A stretch of 64,000 nt of DNA from Betaproteobacteria bacterium (GTDB lineage Bacteria > Pseudomonadota > Gammaproteobacteria > Burkholderiales > SG8-39): NCBI GenBank assembly GCA_016195915.1, contig JACPYS010000012.1, positions 1 through 64,000 on the forward strand. The letters are read 5' to 3'. Below are positions 41,795-49,640 of the stretch, one piece after another (positions within the stretch are counted from its first letter, which is position 1; each line of letters begins with the position of its first letter). The position numbers and the translations under genes are program-made. The notes under the pieces are model-generated. The model worked only from the letters and a program-made list of their open reading frames with translations. It had not been told where the DNA came from and did not search any database.

Positions 41795-42835
41795 TCAGCT
41801 ATCGCGCACGCGCTTGATCAACTCGTTGACGCCGTACTTGTCGCCGAATTCCTTGTAGTAGGGCTCGACGGCCTTGCGAAACGGAGCAGGATCGGGGCTG
41901 GTGAAGGTGACTCCTGCATCCTTCATTTTCTGCTCGAAGATCTTCTCGCTGGCCGGCGCTTCCGCACGTTGCCAGGCGAGGCTTTCCTTTGCGGCGTCCA
42001 GTACCACTTGCTGGTTACCCTTCGACAGGGCGCTGAACCACCGGTCGCTCACCATCAGCGGGTTCACCACGAAAATGTGGCCGGTATAGGCGGCGAACTT
42101 CGTCTGTTCGTGGAGCTTGGCGTTGAAGGCGGCTTCGCATTTGTTCTCGAATCCCTGGACCACTCCGGTCTCGAGCGACGTGTAGAGTTCTCCCCACGGA
42201 ATGGGTGTGGGATTGGCGCCAAGCAGCTGCATGCAGCGAACGTAGGCCTGCACCTCCGGCACCCGGATCTTCATCCCTTTCATATCGGCCATGTTGTTGA
42301 TCGCCCGGGGCCGCGTGAAGATCTTCCGGAAAGTCGTGTCGTAGACGGCGAGCGTCCGTATCTTGGCCTTGTCGAGCAGGACCTTGCTCATCTCCTGCCC
42401 GATGGGGCCGTCCACGACCTTATGGACATGCGCGAGGTCCCGCAGGATGTAGGGCAGTTCCGGCACCGTCCACATCGGAACCACGTTTGCCGGGGTTCCG
42501 GCGTCCCAGAGACCAGCCTCCAGATTGCCTAGCTGCATGCTCTCGAAAGTTACGCGCAGACTGCCTAGGGCCGAGTTCGGGTAGATCTGGACCTCTATCT
42601 GCCCGTTGGTCTTCTTCTCTACCGATTCCTTGAACCGGACCATCGCCCGATGAACGTTGTCCTGGTCGGTCAGGACGGAGGCAATGCGCATCACGCTCTT
42701 GCCGCTCTGGGCCTTTGCGAGCGAGGGCAGCAGGGGCGCGGCGGCCGTTGCCGCGAGCATGCCGAGGACCCGGCGACGCGATGCGGATCCTGTGATTCCA
42801 GCGGACGACCCGGTTTGCTTGAGTTGCACGGTCAT
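41795..42835 (-). CDS. dctP: TRAP transporter solute-binding protein DctP (system 3)
   Basis: A 346-aa receptor with a twin-arginine-like signal (ASRRRVLGMLAATAAAPLLP) cleaved after AKAQ. DctP motifs: YPNSALGSLRVTFESMQLGN, LPYILRDLAHVHKVVDG, MKGMKIRVPEVQAYVRCMQL, TGVVQGFENKCEAAF. ATG at 42835 follows a perfect AGGAGG. Divergent from a GntR gene with an inverted repeat between them. With the enolase-type dehydratase it suggests uptake of a sugar acid. Confidence 0.92.
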   Translation of the reverse strand: MTVQLKQTGSSAGITGSASRRRVLGMLAATAAAPLLPSLAKAQSGKSVMRIASVLTDQDNVHRAMVRFKESVEKKTNGQIEVQIYPNSALGSLRVTFESMQLGNLEAGLWDAGTPANVVPMWTVPELPYILRDLAHVHKVVDGPIGQEMSKVLLDKAKIRTLAVYDTTFRKIFTRPRAINNMADMKGMKIRVPEVQAYVRCMQLLGANPTPIPWGELYTSLETGVVQGFENKCEAAFNAKLHEQTKFAAYTGHIFVVNPLMVSDRWFSALSKGNQQVVLDAAKESLAWQRAEAPASEKIFEQKMKDAGVTFTSPDPAPFRKAVEPYYKEFGDKYGVNELIKRVRDS

Positions 42836-42881
42836 GGTGATCCTCCTGAGCGATACAGCGTTTGCGATCCGGATATATTTG

Positions 42882-42900
42882 ATCATACAAATGGTATGAT
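42882..42900. promoter_or_regulatory. Operator-like inverted repeat between dctP (system 3) and its GntR regulator
   Basis: ATCATAC (42882-42888), AAATG, GTATGAT (42894-42900): a perfect 7-bp inverted repeat in an AT-rich stretch between divergent genes. This length and spacing suit a FadR-subfamily GntR dimer. Probably the site through which the regulator at 42946 controls both directions. Confidence 0.6.
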
Positions 42901-42945
42901 GAATAGTCAATTGCGTTGGACAGGTCGCCTCGGAGAGACCGGTGC

Positions 42946-43707
42946 ATGAGTCAGAAGAATCTCCATGCTTCGGCGGTCGACAAGATTGCCGAGTGGATCG
43001 TGACGGAGCGCTATCCGGCAGGCACCGCGCTGCCGATCGAAACCGAGCTCTGCGAGGCACTGGGCGTGAGCCGCACGGTGGTGCGCGAAGCCGTCAAGAC
43101 GCTCTCTGCCAAAGGGATGGTGGTGGTCGCGCCGAAGTTGGGCAGCCGCGTGCTCGACGAAAATTCGTGGCAGATGTTCGATCCGCAGGTGCTTCGATGG
43201 CGGCTCGCCTTTCGCGACGCGAGGAACGTCGCCGAGGATCTCGTCGAACTGCGCTTGCTGCTCGAACCGGCTACAGCGGGCCTCGCCGCCCTGAGAGCCA
43301 CGCATTCGGAATGCCGCGAGATGCGGCGCGCCCTTGAAGCGATGGAGGCTGCCGCCGGCGAGCTGGAGAACTATGGTTTGGCCGATATGCGCTTTCACAG
43401 GCTCATCTTTCTCGCCTGCCACAACTCGTTCCTGACGCGCCTTGCGCCGCTGATCGAAATGCTCGTTTCCACCACGGTGAACTTGTACGCGGAGACGGGG
43501 TGGAACGCGTCGCACATCAGGCGGGCAGCCTTGCCCCTGCACGGCAAGCTGATGGACGCGATCGAGACCGGGGAGCCCGCCGTCGCCGAGGCCGCCGCAA
43601 AGGCGATCATTTTCCGAGCCCATAAAGACATGGCACCGGCGACCGCCGGGGCGCGGATTGCGCGCCGCGCTCGCAGGGCCAACCGGTCGCTGAAGAAGGC
43701 GGCGTAG
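42946..43707 (+). CDS. GntR family regulator (FCD/FadR subfamily)
   Basis: A 253-aa regulator. Winged helix: KIAEWIVTERYPAGTALPIE, CEALGVSRTVVREAVKTLSA, MVVVAPKLGSRVLDE. FCD domain: LVELRLLLEPATAGLAAL, DMRFHRLIFLACHNSFL, LHGKLMDAIETGEPA. ATG at 42946 follows GGAGAG. The DNA-binding domain resembles regulators of acid-sugar uptake such as DgoR and ExuR/UxuR. Divergent from TRAP system 3 and followed 77 bp later by CmuA-like fusion 2, which may be under the same control. Confidence 0.9.
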   Translation: MSQKNLHASAVDKIAEWIVTERYPAGTALPIETELCEALGVSRTVVREAVKTLSAKGMVVVAPKLGSRVLDENSWQMFDPQVLRWRLAFRDARNVAEDLVELRLLLEPATAGLAALRATHSECREMRRALEAMEAAAGELENYGLADMRFHRLIFLACHNSFLTRLAPLIEMLVSTTVNLYAETGWNASHIRRAALPLHGKLMDAIETGEPAVAEAAAKAIIFRAHKDMAPATAGARIARRARRANRSLKKAA

Positions 43708-43784
43708 CCTTCTACGTGTTGATTTAGCGGATCGCTGCGACCCCGTGCCACGGAACCGGCGACCTTACCGAGGAGTGACAAACC

Positions 43785-45707
43785 ATGTACAGCCACAAGA
43801 GCCGCATGCTCGCAGCGTTCCGCGGAGAGGCAGTCGATCGCCTGCCCTACGTGCCGCGGCTCGACCTGTGGTACCTCGCCAATTCGGTCTCGGGTACGCT
43901 GCCGAAGCAACACGCCGGGCGCGCGCAAAACGATATTTCCCGCGCCGAGGGCTGGACCGTGTATTTCCGCTTCGCCGACGACATCCTGGACCCGGAGGTG
44001 CAGAAGGAATATCTGCACCGTGGCATCGGCCTGTTCGGCACGCGAGACACGCTATACGACTTCGTCATGCCGCGCGACGTCGAATTGAAGGTGCATCGCG
44101 CGGGTGGCCGCACGCGCGTCGAGTACCATACTCCGGTGGGAATGGTCAGTACCACCATGGTCTACGATCAGTCCTATCAGCGGCTGGGCATCACCAGCCC
44201 GATGGTCGTCGAGCACCTCATCAAGACGCCGCAAGACTATGGCCCCGCCGGCTATCTGTTCGAGCACATGGACGTGGTGCCGAATTTCGCGCGCTTCGAA
44301 CGCTGGGCGAAGGAGGAAATGCGCGACGACGGCGTGGCCGTGGCGATGGGCTTTTTCGGCGCCTCGCCCGTGCACCAGATTCAGCGCGACCTGATCGAGC
44401 CGACGCAGTTCTATTTTCACTACAAGGACTACAGCGCGCAGGTGCTCGAGCTGGCCGCAAAAATGGAGCCGCTGTTCGACCGGATGCTGAAGATTCTGTG
44501 TACCTCGCCCGCACAGGTGGTCTGGTGGGGGGCCAATTACGATGACATGCTGACCTATCCGCCGTATTTCGAGAAGGAGATCACGCCCTGGATACGCAAG
44601 GCGTCGCGCCAATTCGACGCGGCGGGCAAACTGCTCATGTGCCACACCGACGGGGAGAATGAGGGGCTGATGGACCTGATCCGGGACTCGGGCATGCATA
44701 TCGCCGAGTCGATCTGCCCTGCGCCGATGACCAAGATCACGCTGGCGGAATACTACCGGCGCTGGAGCGGCCACCTGACGCTGTGCGGCGGCATTCCCTC
44801 GACCATCGTGCTGCCCGAAACGAGCGAGGCCGATTTCGAAGCCTACATGGATCAGTTGTTCAAGGCCGTTGCGCCTGGCAGGCGAATGCTCGTGGGCATC
44901 GCAGATCAGGTGCCTCCGAACGCCGTTTTCTCGCGGCTGCAGCGCATCGGTGAACGCGTCGTACGCGAAGGTCGGCTGCCGCTCGCGGCCGGGGCGTTTC
45001 GCCCGGTCGGGGCGCCGGCAGCGTCCGCGCCGATTGCGCCTGCGCCGAAAACGGCCGATGCGCAGGATGCCGACAACGTCTTCGCGCAGGTGCGCCTCGA
45101 CGTGACCAAGGGCAAACACCTCGACATCAAGGCGCACGTACAGGAACTTCTGGCGCGTGGCGTCCCGGCGCAGGCGATCCTCGATCAAGGCCTGATCGAT
45201 GCCATCAGCGCCGTTGGCAGACGCATGGCCGTGGGCGAGGCATTCATACCGGAAGTGTTGCTTGCCGCACGTGCGATGACGGCTGCGGTGTCGGTGCTCG
45301 AGCCGCACCTTGCCGCCGGCGGCGACGCGCAACGCGGCAAGGTGCTGATCGGCACGGTCAAGGGCGACATGCACGACATTGGCAAGAACCTGGTGGTGAC
45401 GATGCTCAAGGGCGTTGGCTTCGACGTGCGCGACCTGGGTATCAATGTCTCGCGCGAGCAGTTCTGCGAAGCGGTCGCCGAGTTTCAGCCCGACGTGCTC
45501 GGCTTGTCGGCGCTGCTCACTACCACCATGGTGGAAATGCGCGAAGTGATCCGCGCATTGGATGAACGGAAATTGCGCACGCACTGCAAAGTCATGGTGG
45601 GCGGGGCTGCGGTGACCGAGGAGTATGCGCACCAGATCGGCGCCGACGGCTTCGCGCCCGGCGCCGCGGAAACCGTGGCGCTGGTAAGACAGCTGGTCGC
45701 CGCCTAG
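43785..45707 (+). CDS. CmuA-like methyltransferase-corrinoid protein fusion 2
   Basis: A 640-aa paralogue of the protein at 31585-33504 with the same order. Methyltransferase part: DRLPYVPRLDLWYLANSVSG, WGANYDDMLTYPPYFEKEIT, MCHTDGENEGLMDLIRDSGM, ESICPAPMTKITLAEYY, GGIPSTIVLPETSEADF. Corrinoid part: GVPAQAILDQGLIDAISAVG, TVKGDMHDIGKNLVVTMLKG, LSALLTTTMVEMRE, VMVGGAAVTEEYA. The H[CT]DGEN and CPxPMTK motifs are shared by both fusions. GAGGAG precedes the ATG. No separate pterin methyltransferase or RACo is adjacent, so it probably relies on those at 26-29 kb. Its stop overlaps the convergent PhyH gene. Confidence 0.9.
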   Translation: MYSHKSRMLAAFRGEAVDRLPYVPRLDLWYLANSVSGTLPKQHAGRAQNDISRAEGWTVYFRFADDILDPEVQKEYLHRGIGLFGTRDTLYDFVMPRDVELKVHRAGGRTRVEYHTPVGMVSTTMVYDQSYQRLGITSPMVVEHLIKTPQDYGPAGYLFEHMDVVPNFARFERWAKEEMRDDGVAVAMGFFGASPVHQIQRDLIEPTQFYFHYKDYSAQVLELAAKMEPLFDRMLKILCTSPAQVVWWGANYDDMLTYPPYFEKEITPWIRKASRQFDAAGKLLMCHTDGENEGLMDLIRDSGMHIAESICPAPMTKITLAEYYRRWSGHLTLCGGIPSTIVLPETSEADFEAYMDQLFKAVAPGRRMLVGIADQVPPNAVFSRLQRIGERVVREGRLPLAAGAFRPVGAPAASAPIAPAPKTADAQDADNVFAQVRLDVTKGKHLDIKAHVQELLARGVPAQAILDQGLIDAISAVGRRMAVGEAFIPEVLLAARAMTAAVSVLEPHLAAGGDAQRGKVLIGTVKGDMHDIGKNLVVTMLKGVGFDVRDLGINVSREQFCEAVAEFQPDVLGLSALLTTTMVEMREVIRALDERKLRTHCKVMVGGAAVTEEYAHQIGADGFAPGAAETVALVRQLVAA

Positions 45708-46537
45708 GCGCGGAATTCCTGCTTGTCGGTGCCGGAATACAACGCTTTCACCTGCCGCCCGACTGCGTCGGCGTGCGCAGCCAGCGCGGCCTCGTCGAGG
45801 TCGCCGCGAGGCCGCGGTTCGAGGTCGAACTCCTTGTATCTGTCAACGCCGCGCACCAGCGTCGCCGAATCGCGCACTTTGGTCTGGCGCACGTAGGTCG
45901 GGATATAGCGGATCGCGAGGCCGATGCGCCGATCGCCGGAGCGGTTCGGCTCCGACCCGTGCACCAGCTTGATGTGATGCAGCGACATCTCGCCTGCCTT
46001 GAGCGGGATGCCCACGGCTTTGGACTTGTCCACCTCGACTGCGATCTCCTGGCCGCGTGAAAGGAGGTTGTCCTTGTGAAAGGTATCGAGGTGCGGCAAC
46101 TGGTCGATCCTGTGGCTGCCCGGAATGAACTGCATATAGCCATTCTCCGGCGTGACATCGGTGAATGCCACCCAAGCGGTCACCACGTGGTCGGGATCGA
46201 GACCCCAGTAGGTCGAGTCCTGGTGCCATGACACGAACCCCGGATGGTTCGCTTCCTTGATGAAGAAGTTCGTCGTCCAGCACAGGATGTCCGGGCCGAT
46301 CACATCCTCGATCGCATCGAGGATCTTCGGGTGATGCACCAGTTCGTCCACCCAGGTGAAGAGCAGGTGAGACTTGTGCCTCCAATTGCCCTGCAAGGGA
46401 GCCCCGGTCCGGGTTTCGTGCGCCTCGAGCCGGCTGCGGTATCGCGCTGCGTCTTCGCTGCTCATTACCCGGATCGGGAAGAAATAACCTGCGTCGTGGT
46501 AGTTCTTGACGTTATCGCTGGACAACACTTTTGGCAT
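45704..46537 (-). CDS. Phytanoyl-CoA dioxygenase (PhyH) family protein
   Basis: A 277-aa Fe(II)/2-oxoglutarate dioxygenase-like protein. Iron ligands: SWHQDSTYWGLDPDHVVTAW (His-x-Asp) and the distal His in HIKLVHGSEPNRSGDRRIGL, where the Arg could bind 2-oxoglutarate. PENGYMQFIPGSHR is the common loop. ATG at 46537 (MPKVLSSDNV) has AGGAGG upstream; the longer frame beyond it is rejected. It resembles PhyH proteins of secondary metabolism and ectoine-type hydroxylases. It converges with CmuA-like fusion 2 and diverges from TRAP system 4. Confidence 0.88.
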   Translation of the reverse strand: MPKVLSSDNVKNYHDAGYFFPIRVMSSEDAARYRSRLEAHETRTGAPLQGNWRHKSHLLFTWVDELVHHPKILDAIEDVIGPDILCWTTNFFIKEANHPGFVSWHQDSTYWGLDPDHVVTAWVAFTDVTPENGYMQFIPGSHRIDQLPHLDTFHKDNLLSRGQEIAVEVDKSKAVGIPLKAGEMSLHHIKLVHGSEPNRSGDRRIGLAIRYIPTYVRQTKVRDSATLVRGVDRYKEFDLEPRPRGDLDEAALAAHADAVGRQVKALYSGTDKQEFRA

Positions 46538-46629
46538 GTCTGCCTCCTGTGGGGCACGGTCGCGCGCTGCGAACGGCGTGGCCGCCTTGCGTTTTCCGAA
46601 ACCGGGTATTAGCATGAAAAACAGCATGA

Positions 46630-46648
46630 AATATACCAATAATATATT
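46630..46648. promoter_or_regulatory. AT-rich inverted repeat between PhyH and TRAP system 4
   Basis: AATATA (46630-46635), CCAATAA, TATATT (46643-46648) in the divergent promoter region. Its ATATAC...ATAT arrangement is distantly similar to the motifs at 18854, 19890 and 24722 (11 of 18 positions versus the first). May be an operator or simply the -10 region. Confidence 0.35.
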
Positions 46649-46714
46649 GCGCGCAGCCTGCAGTCGTCGGGCTCGTTTCACTTGCCGGTTTCATTTCACA
46701 CCAAAGGGGGCAGC

Positions 46715-47752
46715 ATGACGCAAGGCAGACGCAAGTTCCTCACCACGGCCGCGGCCACAGGAACCGGGGCGGCCATCGGCGGTTTTCCCGCAATCGTGAA
46801 GGCGCAGCAGCCGATCAAATGGAAGGCGCAGTCGATGTGGAGTTCCGCCGAGATCACCTACAAGGTATTCGAGGAATTCTGCGCGCGCATCGGCAAGCTC
46901 ACCAACGGGCGCCTCGAGATCCAGCCGTTCGCGGCCGGCGCGGTGGTCGGCGTGTTCGAGACGCTCGATGCGGTTTCGGCCGGCGCGCTCCAGGCGCACT
47001 CGACCGCGCCGGTGTATTTCACCGGGAAGGACGCCGGTTTCGCCGTCCTCGGCGACCTCGCGTTCGCTTACCAGCACCCTTGGCAGGCGGAGGCCTGGTA
47101 CCTGTACAAGGGCGGACTGGATCTGTTGCGCGAAGGCTACGCTCGCTTCAACGCTTACGTCGTGGGCGTTTCCTGGTGGGGACTGGAGTCGATCGTCTCG
47201 AAGAAGCCGATCCGCAACATGGCCGATTTCAAGGGCATCAAGATCCGCTCGCCACAGGGCATCAACGCGGAAATCCTCGCCAAGCTGGGCGGCTCCATCG
47301 TGGTGATTCCCGGAGGCGAGGTCTACTCGGCGCTCGACAAGGGCGTGGTCGATGCGGCCGACTGGGCCACCATCTCGATGAACCAGCGCATGGGATTTCA
47401 CGAGGTCGCGAAGTATCCGACCATGTTCACGCATTCGATGCCGTGCCAGGAATTCACCGTCAACATGGCCGCTTGGAAAGCACTGCCGGATGACATCAAG
47501 CAGATCGTTACCTCCGCGGTGCGCGAGTGGAGCTGGGACCAGATCCAGCGCGTCGCGGTCGACGACGTGAGGGTGCTGAACGAACTCACCAAGAAGGGCG
47601 TCACCCAGATCTACTGGAGCCCGGAGGAGTTGCGCAAGGTGCGCACGCTGGCCATGCAGACCTGGGTCGACTGGTCGAAGAAATCCCCGTTTGCCAAGAA
47701 AGCGTTCGACTCGCAGGTTGCCTGGCTGCGCGATCTCGGCCTGGTCGCATGA
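46715..47752 (+). CDS. dctP: TRAP transporter solute-binding protein DctP (system 4)
   Basis: A 345-aa receptor with a Tat-like signal (GRRKFLTTAAATGTGAAIGG) and cleavage near VKAQQ. The segments GGEVYSALDKGVVDAADWAT and MGFHEVAKYPTMFTHSMPCQ resemble the TakP subgroup, as in system 2, and KIRSPQGINAEILAKLGG holds the conserved Arg. AAGGGGG precedes the ATG at 46715. Divergent from the PhyH dioxygenase, reproducing the PhyH-TRAP pairing seen at 20.8-24.7 kb. Confidence 0.92.
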   Translation: MTQGRRKFLTTAAATGTGAAIGGFPAIVKAQQPIKWKAQSMWSSAEITYKVFEEFCARIGKLTNGRLEIQPFAAGAVVGVFETLDAVSAGALQAHSTAPVYFTGKDAGFAVLGDLAFAYQHPWQAEAWYLYKGGLDLLREGYARFNAYVVGVSWWGLESIVSKKPIRNMADFKGIKIRSPQGINAEILAKLGGSIVVIPGGEVYSALDKGVVDAADWATISMNQRMGFHEVAKYPTMFTHSMPCQEFTVNMAAWKALPDDIKQIVTSAVREWSWDQIQRVAVDDVRVLNELTKKGVTQIYWSPEELRKVRTLAMQTWVDWSKKSPFAKKAFDSQVAWLRDLGLVA

Positions 47753-48312
47753 CGGCAGGGTCCGGGCCTCAGGTTAACGAGGCCCGTACCTCCCGTCCCG
47801 GCGCAGGTGTTTCGCGTGCATGCCGCGCGATCGACCGCATTAATATCTGGATGGGGCAGGGCTGGGGTTTCTCCGTGGTGCTGGTCACCGCGGCGGTGAT
47901 CTACGAAGTCGTCGCGCGCACCGTCTTCGGCATGCCCACCCAGTGGAGCAGTGAGAGCATCGTCTACGTTTCCGCGGTCGCCTATCTCATGGGCGGCGGC
48001 TACGCGCATCTGCACGGCCGCCATGTGCGCATCGATCTGGTCCACGAGCGGCTGAGCCCGCGCATGCGCCTGCGCTTCGACCTGTTTACGATGGTGTTCT
48101 TCGTGCTCTACGCGGGTACCCTGGTCTGGGTCGGCACGGAGATGGCCTGGGCGTCGTTCCGGCAGGGCGAGACCACGGGTACTCCGTGGGATCCGATCAT
48201 CTGGCCGGTGAAGATGGCAATTCCCCTGGCGGGCCTGCTGCTGCTGCTCCAGGGCGTGGCAAACCTGCTTCGCGATCTCGGCTGGGCGGAGAAGGACACC
48301 GGCACCGAATGA
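47749..48312 (+). CDS. dctQ: TRAP transporter small membrane subunit DctQ (system 4)
   Basis: A 187-aa DctQ with an unusually long polar N-terminus (about 35 residues) before the first of four membrane segments. Conserved TVFGMPTQWSSESIVYVSAV and HGRHVRIDLVHERLSPRMRL are present. ATGA overlap with dctP at its start and with dctM at its end shows tight coupling. Confidence 0.9.
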   Translation: MTAGSGPQVNEARTSRPGAGVSRACRAIDRINIWMGQGWGFSVVLVTAAVIYEVVARTVFGMPTQWSSESIVYVSAVAYLMGGGYAHLHGRHVRIDLVHERLSPRMRLRFDLFTMVFFVLYAGTLVWVGTEMAWASFRQGETTGTPWDPIIWPVKMAIPLAGLLLLLQGVANLLRDLGWAEKDTGTE

Positions 48313-49625
48313 GCGTCACGCTGCTGTCGATGCTGTTCGTCGCGGCATTCATCGCGTTGCTGCTTGCGGGTCTGCCCCTTGCATTCGCGACCGGTGCGGT
48401 CGCGGTGGTGTTTACCTACGCGCTGTTCGGCGAACCGGGCCTGACGCTCATCATCAGCCGCGTGTTCACGCTGATGGGCAACTACGTTCTGGTGTCGGTT
48501 CCGCTGTTCATCTTCATGGCCTGCATCCTGGAGCGTGCCGGCATCGCCGAGGCCATCTTCCGCGCGGTGCACGTCTGGGCCGGCCGCCTGCGAGGCGGGC
48601 TGGCGGTGGCGGTAATCATCTCCTGCGCGTTGATGGCTGCGATGGTCGGCGTCATCGGCGCCGAGATCGTCACCATGGGCGTGGTCGCGCTCCCGGCGAT
48701 GCTCTCGCGCGGTTACAAGAAGGACCTTGCGCTGGGCTGCATCTGCGCAGGCGGCGGACTGGCGACCCTGATTCCGCCCAGCGTGGTGTTCATCATGTGG
48801 GGCCTGACTGCGGGCGTCTCGATCGGCCAGCTTTACATGGCCGGCGTAGTTCCGGGATTGCTGCTCGCGGGACTGTATATCGTCTACATCATCGTGCGCT
48901 GCCATCTGCAACCCGGGATCGCACCTGCGGCGACCGAGGAAGAACTGTCCATATCACTGGGCGAAAAGCTGGCGCTGCTGAAGGAACTGGTATTGCCGTC
49001 CCTGGTCGCATTCAGCGTACTGGGATCGCTTTACTATGGCTGGGCCACTCCGACGGAGGCGGCGGGGGTGGGCGTGCTCGGAGCGCTTTTCGCCGCCGGG
49101 GTCAACCGGAAGCTCAGCTGGAAGAACCTCAAGGTCGCGGTCCGCGACACCACCAACGTGACGGTAATGCTCTATTGGCTGTTCTTCGGATCCTCGGCGC
49201 TGATCGGCGTCTACACGCTCGCGGGCGGGACCAAGCTCATCCAGGACACGATGACCGCGCTGCCGGTCGGACCGTTGGGCGTGATGCTGATCATTCAGTT
49301 GATCTGGATCGTGCTTGGATGTTTCATCGACTGGATCGGCATCCTGCTGCTGACTGCGCCGATCTTCGTGCCGGTCGCGACCGCGCTCGGATTCGACCTG
49401 GTGTGGCTCGGGGTGCTGTTTTGCATGAACATGCAGATCTCCTACATCTCGCCGCCCTTCGGGCCCGCCGCGTTCTACCTCAAGGGCGTGACGCCCAAGG
49501 ACGTGACGCTGTCGGAGATTTTCGGCTCGATCTGGCCATACATGGCGCTGCAGTTCCTCGCGCTCGGGCTGGTGATCGCTTTCCCGCAGATCGCGTTATG
49601 GCTGCCGGGCACGATGTCGAAGTGA
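48309..49625 (+). CDS. dctM: TRAP transporter large permease DctM (system 4)
   Basis: A 438-aa permease with about twelve membrane segments. Motifs: VLVSVPLFIFMACILERAGI, MVGVIGAEIVTMGVVALPAM, LATLIPPSVVFIMWGL, YGWATPTEAAGVGVLGALFA, DWIGILLLTAPIFVPVATAL and SYISPPFGPAAFYLKGVTP. Ends 15 bp before the convergent VWA gene. Confidence 0.92.
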   Translation: MSVTLLSMLFVAAFIALLLAGLPLAFATGAVAVVFTYALFGEPGLTLIISRVFTLMGNYVLVSVPLFIFMACILERAGIAEAIFRAVHVWAGRLRGGLAVAVIISCALMAAMVGVIGAEIVTMGVVALPAMLSRGYKKDLALGCICAGGGLATLIPPSVVFIMWGLTAGVSIGQLYMAGVVPGLLLAGLYIVYIIVRCHLQPGIAPAATEEELSISLGEKLALLKELVLPSLVAFSVLGSLYYGWATPTEAAGVGVLGALFAAGVNRKLSWKNLKVAVRDTTNVTVMLYWLFFGSSALIGVYTLAGGTKLIQDTMTALPVGPLGVMLIIQLIWIVLGCFIDWIGILLLTAPIFVPVATALGFDLVWLGVLFCMNMQISYISPPFGPAAFYLKGVTPKDVTLSEIFGSIWPYMALQFLALGLVIAFPQIALWLPGTMSK

Positions 49626-49640
49626 CGCCGCCTCGCGCCG

